Positions 25,601 through 38,142 of a stretch of 64,000 nucleotides of DNA are shown one piece after another (position 1 is the stretch's first letter; each line of letters begins with the position of its first letter). A model generated the notes under the pieces. That model had not been told where the DNA came from. It saw only the letters and a list, made by a program, of their open reading frames with translations, and made no database searches. Source of the DNA: Serinus canaria (Eukaryota > Chordata > Aves > Passeriformes > Fringillidae); assembly GCF_022539315.1 (NCBI RefSeq), contig NC_066332.1:4049001-4113000 (forward strand). The letters run 5' to 3'. The position numbers and the translations under genes are program-made.

Positions 25601-28600
25601 AATGTCACCCCAAAGCAGAGTGTGAAGGCCAGTGCTTTGGGGAAAGCTGGAATCAAAACCAAGAACTTCATTCAGAAAAATAGCATGGACAAAAAGAATG
25701 AGAAGTCCTACGAAAACAAACACAGAGAAAACCAGCCCTCAGACAAGCCAGAGGGAGTGTCTATTCCAAACGGCGTGGTGACCAATAATTCCAGCTACAT
25801 CACAAATGGCTACGTAGGCAAAGGGGCCGATAACGATGGCAGCGGCTCCGAGAGTGGATATACTACACCTAAAAAACGGAAAGGCAGGCGCAACAGTGCC
25901 AAGGGCTGTGAGAACTTGAATCTAGTACAGGACAAAATAATGCAGCAGGAGGTCAGCGCACCAATCTTGAAACAGGAACTTGAGAGTTTCAAGCCTGATT
26001 ATAGTGAACAAAAGGGGAACCGAATTGAAAATACTAAGCCTGTTTGGAAATACGAGGCTGGGGCTGGTGGAGCAGGCAGGGGAAAGCCTGGGCTCGGGGA
26101 TGTACCACGGAAAAACTCTGATGCCAAACCTGGGATTAGCAGCAAGAAGTTTGATGACCGGCCCAAAGGGAAGCATGCATCGTCGGCTACGTCTAAAGAG
26201 GATTCATGGACCTTATTTAAACCACCCCCAGTTTTTCCAGTGGACAATAGCAGTGCTAAAATAGTTCCCAAAATTAGTTATGCAAGTAAAGTTAAAGAAA
26301 ACCTCAACAAAGCAGCTCAAACCCCATCCACGTCATCCTCATCGTCTTCATCATCTGCTGGGGAAACTCAGGCCCAGACATCAAGTCGACTGTCCCAAGT
26401 CCCCATGTCTGCTATGAAATCTGTCACTTCTGCCAGCTTCTCCAACGGGCCAATCCTAGCTGGGACCGATGGAAGTGTGTATTCCCCAGGGGCCCAGCCA
26501 CTGCTCTCCACTGCTGCTAGTACTGTACCATCAACCTCCTCCTCCGAGTCTGTATCCCAGGACATGAGTACAACTTCGACAGCCCTCGAACAAAAGAAAT
26601 CTGGCCTTTTTATCTACCCTTCAAATATGCAAACTGTGCTCCTGGGGACAGCGCAAGTCGATTTCCCTTCACAGACGAATCAGCAGAACCTGGGGGATAT
26701 CTTCCAGAATCAGTGGGGCTTGTCTTTCATAAACGAGCCCAGTGCTGGACCTGAAACCGTTGTGGGGAAATCTGCAGATAATCAGTTAATGGAAGTGACA
26801 TTTCAAGGGGAATATCCTGCCACTTTGGTTTCACAGTGTCCTGAAATCATTCCCTCAGGAACTGAACAACCTGTGTTTCCTAAGGCTTATGAGCTGGATA
26901 AACGGACTAGCCCTCAAATTCTTAGTGCTGTTCTTAAGCCTGGGACTGCTGTTGAGGGTGGTGTCTTAGCTTTGGAGTCGCATCACACAGGTGACCTACA
27001 AAAGGCAGACACCGGTAGCCAAGGTGCTTTAGTGTTTCTTTCAAAAGACTATGAAGTAGAGAATCCTCTGGCCTCTCCTACGAACAATTTGCTAGCCTCC
27101 GCCAAAGAACAGAGGTACCAGAGAGGCCTAGAAAGGAAAGATAGCTGGGGTTCTTTTGACCTGAGGGCTGCTATTCTATATCACACTAAAGGTAATGGCT
27201 TAACTTGCTGCCTAAAGGCGTTCTCTTCTTTTTTTTTTTTTTTTAATTTTATTTTTAGAAGTTCAATATTCTAACATGGTATGTTCCTTCCAGCGATTCT
27301 AATTGTTTTTAAAATGACTCTTTTCTTTGCTTGCATATCCTCTCATGGCAATAACGGTCTGGGGAAGTTACTCAAAGGGTTGTTTAATTAATGTTAAGAG
27401 GTATTTGTTTCCCTGTTCCCCCGGACAAGCATGAGTGATGTTGAGAGAGATGATACTTAGCAGGTCCTCAGTAAGCCACTGAGCATTGGAAGCAGTTAAA
27501 TGTGCGGTTTCAGCTGCTCTGTTCCAGCTGTACCAGGTGATATTCTGTCACTGTGAAGGCATCATAGTCTGTACTCACACCTCTGCCACCAAAGTGTTGC
27601 AGCTTCTCCCCTGGGCAGATCAGACCATGAAATCGTGGCTTTGAAGGAAGAAGAAATTATTCCTATGACTGTAGGTGTGATTTATTTTTTTAAGTGTGCC
27701 CCCCACACACTTTTTCCCTGCCCTTGAGTATTATGGCAACAGCAAGACCAGTCTTCTTATCAGCTTCTCTGTGAGCTGCAGATTGAATTCTCTCCTTGTC
27801 TTTGTAGGCCACATCTTTCAGATGATTTTATTGCTTTCATGGAGTCCTTTGTAGTCCAGCTCCCTTTTTTCCTGTTTTTTTTTTTTTTTTTTTTGGGTGG
27901 TTTTTTTTTTTTTTTTTTTTAGATTGAAATGACTCAAACACGATACAGACACTTTAAATGGGAACGAAGAGAGGGAAGCCTGTGGCATGGCTCGCTTTCT
28001 GCTTTAGCCTCAGCCCCAGAAGCTCTGAGGACTTGAGGCAGTTTTTGGCTTTTGGTGCTGGCTCAGTGATAGCAGGAGCCTGGTTGGGTGTTCCCTTTTG
28101 TCTCAGTGTTATTTACTCACTCTTGACCAACACTAGGGCAGTTCCTTTTTCTGACCCCCTTCCCTCTCCCTGCACCCTCTACCCTGAAGGGAGCAAGGCG
28201 ATCATGCCTTTTTTGTTTTAATATTCCCCATGTATGCAGGGATAATGTCTTGCTCCCCTCTGCAGAGGGTGCCTACTTGGCTTTGGCAAATTTGCTGTTT
28301 TCACCCACTGCAAAATTCTTGACTTACCACTTCACAAACTCTGTACGACATAAACTCGAATGCCTTCCTGTAATATTAACAAGCTCAGTCATTTAAAAAT
28401 AATAACTCCAAATATTTTTTCCAGGTCATCTCTCTCTCAAGATGTTAACATTTCAAGCTCCAGTATTCTTGAGAACAGTGTTCATCAATTGATTTTATCT
28501 GGGTCCTCTCCCTTCTGCTCAGTTTATTCCAGCATCAAAGCAGGCTTTCTAGTCTCACTTTTTGTATCTGCTTGCAGTTTAAATCCCAGCTTCCCATCAG

Positions 28601-31600
28601 AAAGCATAACATGGAAGAAAGTCCTCGGTGATCTTTTTCTTAATTTTGCACATATTCCCTAGACTTCTGTTTGCCTCTCTGTTGTCTGCCTGAACTTGTG
28701 GGGAAGCAATTGTGCTGCCAGCAAGGCTCATCAGCTCTCCCATTCTCACTTGCTGTGAAAGGCAGACCTCAGTGAAACAATAGGAACAACAGGAAAATAA
28801 AGAACACTCCCATCCCATGTCCTCTCAAGGAGGTGTTAACTTCAAAGCCTGGCTGCGTTGAGCTCTTCTAAACACAGGAGTTAATTACATTTGTTGGCAA
28901 GAATGGCCACTTAAAGCACCCGGTAAAATACTGTTCTCTGCTCTTCTTCTGCATGTGAATGGTCTTGCTTTGAGCATCCAGAGCAAACACCCTCGTGATG
29001 GCCTGGGGATACCCGATCTTGCCCCAGAACTCATTTCTGCTAATTTCTTTTTCACGTTATGTATGTGCCATCTTCGGGGTGTTACTTAGGGATAAAAGAT
29101 GACTAATCAGCATTGTCATTAATGCAGTGATGGGGTGCTCCAAACACCTTGGGCTTGTCCTTCTCCTATTTAGTGTTCAAAAGCTTTACAAAGTAAGAGA
29201 TCAGGCCCAGTCTTAGTACTTAGTAATGATGGTGGGTATTGCATTTCATCCTTGGGCTGAGATGTGTTAAGGGATATTTGGAGGAAGGTGCCTCCTGTCC
29301 TCTCCATGGCCGTGGTCCTGCACCAGAGCCACCGTGTTTGTGAAATGCCTCAGAAGCAGAGCTGCGGGTGTGTTTGCAGGACAGCAGTGCAGGGGTTAAT
29401 TCCCACACTGTGCTCTCCGTTTATCTTGGGCTCTTTTCCTGAGGTCCAGCTCCAAGCCAGCCAGTTCCTCTGCTGTAGGAAAAGAGCGATTTCACTCGGT
29501 TCCTTTTCACCAGCTGCCTTTTCCTCCTTGCTGGGGAGAGCCTGTAGGTTTGCCTGGGTCGGTGTTAGGGCATTCCGGGCCCTCGGGCCCTCAGACTGTT
29601 TGGTTTTGATTTTGAGAATCTCGTGAACTTCTCCCTCTCAGATTGATCTGTTTGCTGTTGAGCAAAGTCTCGGTAGTTTGATCTTTGCATCTGCCCTGCC
29701 CTTGGGGTTATGAACACAAAGAGAAACGATCACAGGACAAGGACGGGGGTGAGTGTGGAGCACTCTGGGGTGCTGGTGTGTTCCCTACCCTGAGCTCCAT
29801 GTGCAGTGTTTTAGTGCAAGGATGAAGCTCTGGGGGTTGCAGAGAAGAATGAGCTGTAGTGTGAGTGGTTGCAGTGCTTTGAATGTCACAAACGTGCACA
29901 CTCTTTCTTGCAGTGTTTGTGCCTGCAATTGTGACCAGGTTGTGTGGATCCTCATCCTGGACTGTAAATTTCTCTGGGAAAGCCTCCAGCTTAGTCAGTA
30001 GCTTTGTTCCAGCAAACCAGGCTTTCCTGTGCGTGGTTTGCCCAGCAACTGCACAGGACATTATAAACTGTAATTGCTTCACAGCTTCCCTGTGGAAAGA
30101 TGGATAGAGGAGGTGGCACCCAGAGAGAACTGGCTCGGGCACAGTGCTCCTGTAACTCACCACAGTGTCCCTGAGTGCTGGCAGGGCTGGGTGGCTGCAG
30201 AGCACAGCAAGGTCCTGGTGGAGGATTCCTGTGTTCCTTTGCCTGTACCCTGACTGCTTTTTCTCTAGAAGTCAGAGCACTGGGAGCATTAAGGCAAGGA
30301 TGATGATGATGCACTCTCTTCTTCTGGGAAGCTTTTGCTGTTGGTTTCAGTGTACCCCTGCTACATGCCTTGCTTCTTTCTTTCCCCCCCCCCCACCCCG
30401 TTTAAAGGGCAGAAAGACTCCTTTGATCATCTGATCTGCCTGAGTGTAAAACACGATCCTTCAATGTGGCTGCCTTCACTGACAGCCCATGCTGCCTGCA
30501 GTTTGTGGTGGTGCCTTGAAACGCTCAGGAATGACAGATCTGATTTACCAAGGGAGATTTGATTTAGCTCAGCACTGGTGGGCTTGCTCTGGATGTGCTT
30601 GGAGACAGGGATGGGCTTCACATGGGAGACTGGAAGGCCCAAGGAGTAGTGCCCTCATTTCAAGTCATTGTCCCCTATCTAGGTTAGAAGTTGAACTTCT
30701 GCCTTGGTGTGGCATTGCTAAAATCCATATATTTTTGAGGTAAAACTGATTCTTGCAGATATTTTGGTCCTTCAGATAAGGAAGGCTGAGTGTATGTCAG
30801 CTTTGCCTGCATCAAAATCAGCGTCTTACTGCTTTAGTCCTTCTTTTAAAGACAGCTGGATGAAGCACTTCATATCAGAATAATTGTCAACACTTTGGAG
30901 AATTTTGTCATGTTCAGGCAATTGCAGTCTTCAGGCCAGGCTGTCACTAACACTGAGCTCCACTTTTTGGTGGGAAGCTCAATAATTTGCTTGTCCTGAG
31001 CTAAAAAGCAAATAATTGAGGCCTCCAGCTCAGCTGCACAGCAGCGAAGGCCACATGGGTGGAGGAGAGGGAGCTGCAGGGTTTCCCTTGTTCTTGCCCC
31101 TGAATTTCTGCCTGTGCTGCTGCTTTGTTCCTTCTCAGCACCTCAGTTGCAGCAGCAGCAGCATCTCTGCTTGCATGAAGAAGCAGGAGAGCAGCATGGA
31201 AAATAGAGCAAGGCAGCGTGGGCCAGCCAGGAGTGGCGTTCGCCGGAATGGTGAACTGGGTCAGAAGAAATAGCAGAGCTGTGAATTCAGCAATTTTCAT
31301 CCTTTACATCAGGAGAGGGGGGGAAAAAAAGCCTTGGTTTCCCATCCCCCCATGGTGGGAAGGGGGTTAGAGCTCGCTCTGTTGGTTATGGCCTTGTGGA
31401 GTGTGGGGCAAGAGCTGATTTAATTCTCCTTCCAGTCCCTGCTCTTTCCAGTTGTCAGGATGAGTACAGTGTGTGCTGTAGAGCCATGAGTCTCCACAGC
31501 ATGGAATACTTACTTATTGCTTTGTTTCCAGGGAAATCCCTATACTTAATCATTGTCCTGCAGGTACAAACAGCAAACATCAGACAAAAATGGTCCCTTC

Positions 31601-34600
31601 TTGTTATTTCTTTACTGTTGTATTTTAGGGACAATTTTGGGATTTATAAGGACAGTGAAGTAGTAGCATGGCATTGTGCAGATGCTTCTTTAGTAGGGGC
31701 TGCCTCTCTAGCAAGGAAAATGTCTGTAAAAGTGCCTGTCTTAGCAAGTTATTTCAGAAACACTTTTTTCTCCTTCAAGGTTATGTACCAGTCCTGCTGT
31801 AAAGTTTATTGACCTATGAGGAATCCCAGCACAATTCACCAGAGTGTGCCTTAGCTTTGGTGTCAGGAAAAGACTTTCCTCCAGTGACCCTTTGTTTCAG
31901 TGATAGTCACCAGAAAAAGTGGTTTAGGTGGATTTGGCTGGGACTGCCTGCCCCAGGTAGTCCCTCAGCAAACCTGAGCCTGAGGGCTGTGAAGAATCCA
32001 GCTAATAGTAAAAAAAATATCCTGGTAAATGAGATGTTGGAAGGGGCACAGGAGGTGACCTAGTTCTGCCCCTGGCTTGGAGCAGGGCTGGCTTTGATGC
32101 TGGGTTGTGCAAGGGTTTGTTGGTGGCATTTTCTCCAGCTGGGTTGGAGTCCACTTGAGAAGAAAGTTTGCTGTTTCCCCAGCCACACATCTGGTTTTGG
32201 GAATGGTTGCTCCTGTTGGGCAGGTCTTTGGAAAGCAGCAGTTTTGGGGCAGTATCTGAGACTGGACTTGGGCTGATAGTGAGGATACCCCTGTTCTCAT
32301 GCAGGTTGAGCAGCTGTAGGAGTCTTTTGCCTAAACTCACTCTGGAAGCTTTATCCAGGGAAAAGAGGTTCAAGAAAAGAGCTCTTTGAGCTCAAAGAAG
32401 GGGGGCTGAAAGCAGGCTTGGGGCCTCTTGCATGCCCAGTTCTTGAGGGCTGTCCTTCCTTCTACTTGGCTGGAGCCAGGCATTGGGCAGCAGTGGCTCT
32501 GCTGAGCTGCCTGTCCACCAGGTCAGTCACCAAGTCACCCTGTGACAGTGGCCATGCATTTGTCACAGTCCCTTTTGTCAGTCACAGGTGATCACAGGAG
32601 CTGGCAGGCAAACTTAACTGTATTACCATGTAAAGCAGGATAAATTATACAATTCCTTTTTAAGATTGAAAAAATCCCTTTTTTCCCTAGTTTTGTATTG
32701 CAGTTAGCCTAGGACTTAGTTTCTTTTCCCTTGTGAAGTTGTTTCACTTGGTCAGTGTGCTTTAACCTGTGCTGTCCCCTGTCCCTCTGCTGCCAGGTGG
32801 AGGGGAGGACCTTGCTCTGCTGGTGGCAGGTGACATTTAGTAAGATGCTGTTATTGCATTGTTTGCTGATGGTCTTTATTTTTGTAGCTTGGTCCTGCTG
32901 AGCATCTGCCAGCCAGTGTGTCCAGGTGTCAGGGATGTCCAGGACACTTTACACCACCTTCCCTTTCTGAAGGAGAGGGGAAATTGAAGTCTGAAAAGGC
33001 TGTAGGTGTGTTAGGTTTTTTTGAAACAGAGTTTTGTCAACTTAGTTGGTTTTTGGTGTGTTCTTAACAGTATCTCTGTCTGTATATCTGTATTTCTGTT
33101 TGTCTTATTGTCAGATACTCTTAATACATGGGGTTGACATTCTTGTGGTGCCCAGAGCAGTTAAGGCCAAATGAGGTGCACAAGACAATGGTCTGTGCAT
33201 GGGGATATGGTGGTGGGTGGTGCTTCAGCTCTGCCTTGTATTTCATACTCAAACATTGCTCTAATGTGCAGGAACCAGCAACTGGAGGGTAATTTTCTGT
33301 CCCCTGCCTTTGGGGAAAGCTGTTAAAATGGGAGATGTTCTTTAGCTGTTAGGAAATGATGCATCAAACTGCGCTGAATGGAAAACTCACTCCACAGGAG
33401 GTAATTTTAGTAGCTGGTTCATTTTACTTCAGGGGAATCTGCATCTGGCAGCTGAGGGAGGCAGTCCCTTGCCAGCCTGCTTCTGTCCCTGGGGTGTTAG
33501 AGGCTGGCTACTATTCCCAAAGCACTTAGGGCTCCCCAATAGAAGTGCAAAGTGTTGCTGTTACTATCCTGACGCAAAAATAACAGACCTCGTAAAATTT
33601 TGTCAGGGCCTTCCTTACAAAAGGTTTAATGGTGCAAGGAGGGCTGGCAATATTTATTTGCATGCAATTTCCTGCCCCAGGGAGCTGGAGATTGTAGGGG
33701 ACAAAGGACAGATGAAGGGTTGGAGAAGGGAGGCGATTGATGGAGGTGACACTTGGCACACATCGTGCTGAGGCCGTGGGTTTTGTAGGGCTTTTTCTTC
33801 TTCCTTTCCTCTGCTGGTTAGTTTACTTACTGCCTTGTTTTGTGCTTTACTGCACATCCCATGTGGCCTGATAATCTCTTATCATTCCCTTTTCCTACCT
33901 CCTACCAAGGTCCTGTCACCCTTTCTGGCAGAAAAGAGACTGGAAAGTGGTTCTTGGAAGATTATGTTCTAACTAATACCTATTTTCTATAATTTTGTCT
34001 ATTGAACTTGGGCACAGGGTACAGTCAGCCTCTTAAAAAATAGTCTAGCTCACGAAATTCCAACATGATAGCAGCTCAAAGTAGTTATTTTGAATGGTTC
34101 TCTAAAGATGCATCTTTGTTTGGGGGATATTTTAAAGGGAAGAGCCTTCTGTTTCACACTGTTAATGAAAAGAACATTTAACTTTGCTGCTATTTCTTAG
34201 GTAAACAAAAGCATGTGCACGTCCAGGGAGAACTGGGAAGGGTTTGTCTTTAGCCTACAAACGTGTTGTAGAGGTGAACTGTGGGAAGACCTGCGAGCCA
34301 GGTGTGTGGAGCATCACACCTTGCTCCTGTGTGTTGGCAGCAGCTCTGCAGAGATGTTCTCACAGCAGCCCTTGCCTGGTGCCTCAGCACACGCATGCTG
34401 CGAACCATGTGCAGCTCGCTGTGTCCAGCACTTCTCATTTCACACTCACTAAGCATCAACTTGTAAAAATCATCTCTCCAGGCTCCTTGTTGAGGCTGTA
34501 ATGTGCAAAGCAGCATTGGAGTCAGAGTAGTAAAGCCTGAAGTTAGATTGTGATATGTAGGACTGGTGAATGGTGATGACATTTCTGATGCTCAGCTTGG

Positions 34601-35505
34601 CTCTCTGACCCTTAAGACCACATTACAGCTATCCCTTTGCCTTTTATTGCTGGATTATTCATGTCAAATTTGTGTTGTCCTGTGGGCTGGGCTGGGGCTG
34701 TGCTGCTGGCGGGGGGGAGGGGGTTGGCTCTATTTGAAAGCCCCAGCACAACTGCCACACTTGGAAAATTAAAGTGTGTTTGGAGTGGTCTCTAATGGCA
34801 GCATCAATCTGCATAATAACAGTGGTCTCCTTTTGCCTCCACAGAAATGGAAGCGGTTTGGAATTTGCAGAAGCAAGGTAAGGATGTTGGAAGGGATAAA
34901 TGAACCAAATTGCTCTGTCTATTGGGAGGGGGAATGAATGAGAGCAGGCTGTCTCTGTGTCTAGAGATGCCTGGGTTCAGTTCTTTGGCTCCTGTGGTTT
35001 GTAGTCTGGATTTATCTCTGTTTCAGATTGCTGAAAGTCAGGACAAAAAAGCTTTGCTATAATGGTGAGCTGCTTGGAGAGAAGCAGCATCTCTAAAAGA
35101 GCAATAAACCCAGTATCAAATTAGATCTAATGACTCTTCCTTATGTGTATACAAAATTGCTTTCTATTTCTGGTGTTGGGTGTCGCATCCAATAATAAGT
35201 TCTAAATTCTGGTGTATCCCCACAAGTCACCTGAGAGGAGATTTTTTTGTGGGAAGAGCAGTATGTGGAGACCTGTGTGCTGCTGTGGGGAGCAAGCTCT
35301 GCTCTGGGGGAGCCAGCCTGGCCCTGGGGTGGCTTGGCAGGAGGGGGCATCCGAAGGAAAAGTCTCTTAACAACCAAGTACTTTGTGTTTATTTTCAGCC
35401 ACAGGTCCTAAAAGTGGCTTGTCCAAAACTTAAAATTCTGCTTTCTTTCCAGATCCCAAAAGGATAATCACTTATGATGAAGCCATGGATCGCCCGGATC
35501 AATGA
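22423..35505 (+). CDS. NUFIP2: NUFIP2, nuclear FMR1-interacting protein 2 (four coding exons)
   Basis: The coding sequence joins 22423-22606, 25479-27191, 34845-34877 and 35453-35505, giving 660 residues; human NUFIP2 is about 695. All junctions are GT-AG and keep frame. The protein opens with a His/Tyr-rich tract (residues 6-23). It has a low-complexity region with NGNAGERE (67-74), a basic NLS-like PKKRKGRR (192-199), a Ser run near 345-356, the segment LFIYPSNMQT and the conserved end IITYDEAMDRPDQ. These match the NUFIP2 family. NUFIP2 (82-FIP) binds RNA and FMRP, associates with polyribosomes and stress granules, and is a Roquin cofactor (family knowledge). It has no catalytic domain. 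The ATG is the first in frame after a TGA at 22303. The CpG-island promoter suggests broad expression. Identity is near certain; exact start and UTR ends are inferred. Confidence 0.96.
22672..22692. repeat. (TCC)n microsatellite in NUFIP2 intron 1
   Basis: Seven consecutive TCC units followed by GCC units, within the CpG island. Confidence 0.85.
22741..22762 (-). promoter_or_regulatory. Minus-oriented YY1 plus ETS-like pair in NUFIP2 intron 1
   Basis: Read on the minus strand, CAACATGGCGGA (YY1-like) is followed directly by CAGGAAGCGG (ETS-like GGAA core). Such pairs are common at CpG-island start sites. Here they could drive an antisense or upstream noncoding transcript, or simply be part of the NUFIP2 promoter. 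Confidence 0.4.
25479..27191 (+). CDS. NUFIP2: NUFIP2 coding exon 2 (main exon)
   Basis: This 1713-bp exon encodes residues 62-633 with phase 1 at both ends. The acceptor is TTCCCTCTAG at 25478. The donor is AAAG|GTAATG at 27192. It carries nearly all recognisable NUFIP2 sequence, including GSGSESGYTTPKKRKGRR and DSWGSFDLRAAI. If intron 2 were retained, translation would stop at 27274 after a Phe-rich tail encoded by a T-tract. Confidence 0.95.
27192..34844 (+). other. NUFIP2 intron 2
   Basis: This 7.65-kb intron contains no other exon that I can support. Short reading frames on both strands look like chance. No clear snoRNA or miRNA hairpin was recognised. Confidence 0.7.
27875..27920. repeat. 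Paired T20 homopolymer tracts in NUFIP2 intron 2
   Basis: Two runs of about 20 T are separated by GGGTGG (27875-27894 and 27901-27920). They are probably old poly(A)/poly(T) slippage sequence. I see no element body attached to them. Confidence 0.85.
34845..34877 (+). CDS. NUFIP2: NUFIP2 coding exon 3 (33-nt microexon)
   Basis: The acceptor TGCCTCCACAG at 34844 and donor CAAG|GTAAGG at 34878 bound a 33-nt exon. With the flanking split codons it encodes EMEAVWNLQKQ, matching EMESIWNLQKQ in human NUFIP2 (from memory). Both ends are phase 1, so skipping would keep the frame. Confidence 0.93.
35453..35505 (+). CDS. NUFIP2: NUFIP2 coding exon 4 (C-terminus)
   Basis: The acceptor CTTTCTTTCCAG ends at 35452. 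The exon completes the split Asp codon and encodes PKRIITYDEAMDRPDQ followed by TGA at 35503-35505. The C-terminal peptide is strongly conserved in the family. Confidence 0.94.
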
Positions 35506-36781
35506 AGGTAGCAAGACAAGACTGCCTGTTATAACCTTTCTGCAGCATTTGTGCTGTTCGTGGGGGACAAAAAGGCTTTTATGCTCCTTCTAAATCTTCA
35601 GTGCAGCAGAGGAACCATAACTAGAATCACAGGATAATATATACAAATATATATATAGTTATTTAAAAATGGCAACTGAAAGTAATTAGACTCCTTAAGG
35701 AATCTGAAAATTTATTTCAACGAGACTACACACGTGATTATTTAATCTCCGGTACTGAATAGATTTTTTTTTTTTGTTTGTTTTTGTTTTGTTTTGTTTT
35801 TGTTCAAAGAGTGAATGCAAGTGATTAAGGAATACAGACTCAATTACAAGCCCGGTTTCAAAGTTCCTGCTGTCGTCTGCATGGGCAACAGCAACCCACT
35901 GGAGAGGCATTTCCACTTGACAAGGTTTCTGTTTCTTGTTCTGTGACTGTAGTGACACACTAATCACAGGGAAATCAGGATGAATCACCATCCTTCATCT
36001 CCTCTTTCCCTTCCACCTCCCCTGTTTGCTTTTTTTTTTTTTTTTTCTGATTTGTTTTCCATTGAATGCTGGAGAAACGCCTTGAAGTTTGCAGAGTTTC
36101 TTTTTTTTATTTCAGAGAATTATAATCCGCATGTTTTGCCAGGAGTAAAGCAGCAATCCTATGCTGGTGATATTGTCTTAAAAGGATCATTCTGCTGAGG
36201 GAAAGATGGTAACACTGCAGTTCTAGGATGCATGGTGAAGTCACACAGTTGACCTGGCTCCTGTTACACATTGGACTATTGCAACTGAAGAGTTATTTCA
36301 TTTTAAAAGACAACATGGAAAAATAAGCAATCTGTTTAGGCATTTAATATGGAGAAAAAAAACAAAAAAACAAAAAAACCCCACTGTTCCCACAGTATAA
36401 TGCCATTGTATTACTGGGAGCAAAAAAAAAAAAAAGACAAAAAAAAAAATCTTCTGCTTTCAACTGTAGGTGCTTCATATTTGCTCTGTCTGTCTCCTAA
36501 CACTAAATGTGCTGGATTTTTTTCCCATTTTCATTGGAAAACTGAAGAGGAATTGAGTTCTGCTAACTTTCACCCTTCTTGAATTATTTTTTCTCTTAAA
36601 AAATTTTTCAAAACAACAAAAAAAAGAAAAAAGTTAAAAAAAAAAAGAAAAAAATGGGAATTTGAATCCTTTTCAATTTGTCCATAGAACGCCAATGGCT
36701 GGGCTTCCTGCCCCTTGGAAATGCTCTTTTATATTTTAATGCAGTCTGTGTATTTCCGGGCTCTGCTTCTAATTATCTCTT

Positions 36782-36787
36782 AATAAA
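36782..36787 (+). terminator. Proximal poly(A) signal candidate in the NUFIP2 3' UTR
   Basis: AATAAA occurs about 1.3 kb after the stop codon, followed by A-rich sequence. The A-rich context also makes it prone to internal priming in cDNA data. Confidence 0.35.
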
Positions 36788-37199
36788 AATATATTTTATT
36801 ACAAAAAAAAATGGAGGACTTAGGAATGAAAATAATAATTTAAAAAAATATAAAAAAAAAATCCCAGGGAAAGGAAAGCTTTCTAGCAGTGGTAGGGAAG
36901 GCTGAGCAGAGTGCAGGCCCCAGCTGTGTAACCCCTCTGTCCCATTGCAGCTTGTGTAATGTGTCCCAATCATCTGGGGGTTGGGTAGTTTTTCTGGGTT
37001 TTTTTTTTAAAGGTGGAAAGTTCACAGGGTCCAGTGCAAGAGTGAGAAATGAATAAAGCAGAAATGGGTTTTTTGGCCAGACCCAGCTCCCCATCCTGGC
37101 TCTCCAAATCAGCAGCAGTTGGTGTCTCCTTAAATGAGACTGGACCCTCTGGGGCATTAGGAGGAATAGCTAAACTCAAAATCTTGGAGTACCCTTGGT

Positions 37200-38105
37200 G
37201 CTTAGATCTGTCCATTGAGCTGCTGTCCAGTCACCAGAGGGTCCCACAGGGCTCCATCCTCAGCCTATTTCTCTCCAACATCTCATTAACAACCTGAGTT
37301 CAGGACTCAAAGACATACTAATTCTGCTGACACACCAAACTGGGAGGAACTTTTGACACCCTCAAGGGCAGAGAGCCCTCAACAAATTAGAGATGGGCAA
37401 TCACCAACTGTGGAGAGTTTACCAAGGGTGAGTGCCAGATTCTGCACCTGGGATGGCAGCCCTGGATGGACTGGGAGGCTGGAGAGCAGCACCATGGAAA
37501 GGGAGCTGGGGGCAGGGGGGGTCCTGGTCCATGGCCTGTTGGATCTGAGGGAGCTCAGCAATGTCCTGGGGGGCACTAGGCCCAGCAGGACCTGCCCTGC
37601 TCTGCTCTGCACTGTTGCAGCCTCACATCAAGTTCTTGGGGCAGTTCTGGGCACCATAACATAAAAAAGACTCCTAATGGAGAGCACCCCAGGGAGGCCA
37701 TGAGGCTGGGGAAGGGTTTGGAGGGGAAGCCTTATGAGATCACTTGGTTTGTTCAGCTGCAGAAAAGGAGACTTCAGGGGAGAACATCCTCCCAAGGGGC
37801 AGCAGGGAGGCAGGTACCAATCTCTTCACTCTCATGACCAGTGACAGGGAATAGCCTTAAGCTGAGTCAGGGGAGGATTAGGTTGGATAGCAGGAAAAGG
37901 TTTTTCACCCAGAGGGTGGTTGAGCACTGGAACAGGCTCCCCAAGGAAGTGGTCACAGCACCAAACTTGACTGAGTTCAAGAAGAGTTTGGACAATGCTT
38001 TCAGGCACAGGGTGGGATTCTTGGGGTGTCCTGCACAGGGCCAGCAGTTGGACTCGATCCTGATGGGTCTCTTCCAACTCAGAATATTCTATGATTCTAT
38101 TGCTT
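37200..38105 (+). mobile_element. CR1 LINE fragment, 5'-truncated, inside the NUFIP2 3' UTR
   Basis: The 3' end reads GGACTCGATCCTGATGGGTC, then TTCCAACTCAGAATATT and CTATGATTCTAT at about 38040-38100, the diagnostic CR1 3' tail. Upstream, translated fragments resemble CR1 reverse transcriptase and its C-terminal region: RVPQGSIL near 37230, HTKLGG near 37340, FFTQRVVEHWNRLPKEVV near 37900. Stops and frameshifts interrupt the frame, so it is inactive. Its sense strand matches that of NUFIP2. The 5' limit is approximate. CR1 is the dominant LINE of birds and other sauropsids. Confidence 0.93.
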
Positions 38106-38107
38106 TC

Positions 38108-38142
38108 TTCTTTTTTTTTTTCTCTTTTTTTTTTTTTTTTTA
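38108..38142. repeat. T-rich tract immediately after the CR1 tail
   Basis: Runs of T separated by CTC follow the CR1 3' end within about 10 bases. They could be expanded low-complexity DNA at the insertion site. Confidence 0.8.

Noticed and set aside
34565..34612. C/D-box snoRNA-like motifs (TGATGAC ... CTGA) in NUFIP2 intron 2
   Set aside because: The boxes are too close together and no terminal stem is present.
35615..35640. AGAATCACAGGAT resembling an antisense CR1 tail
   Set aside because: Only a few bases match, there is no element body, and it lies in ordinary NUFIP2 3' UTR.
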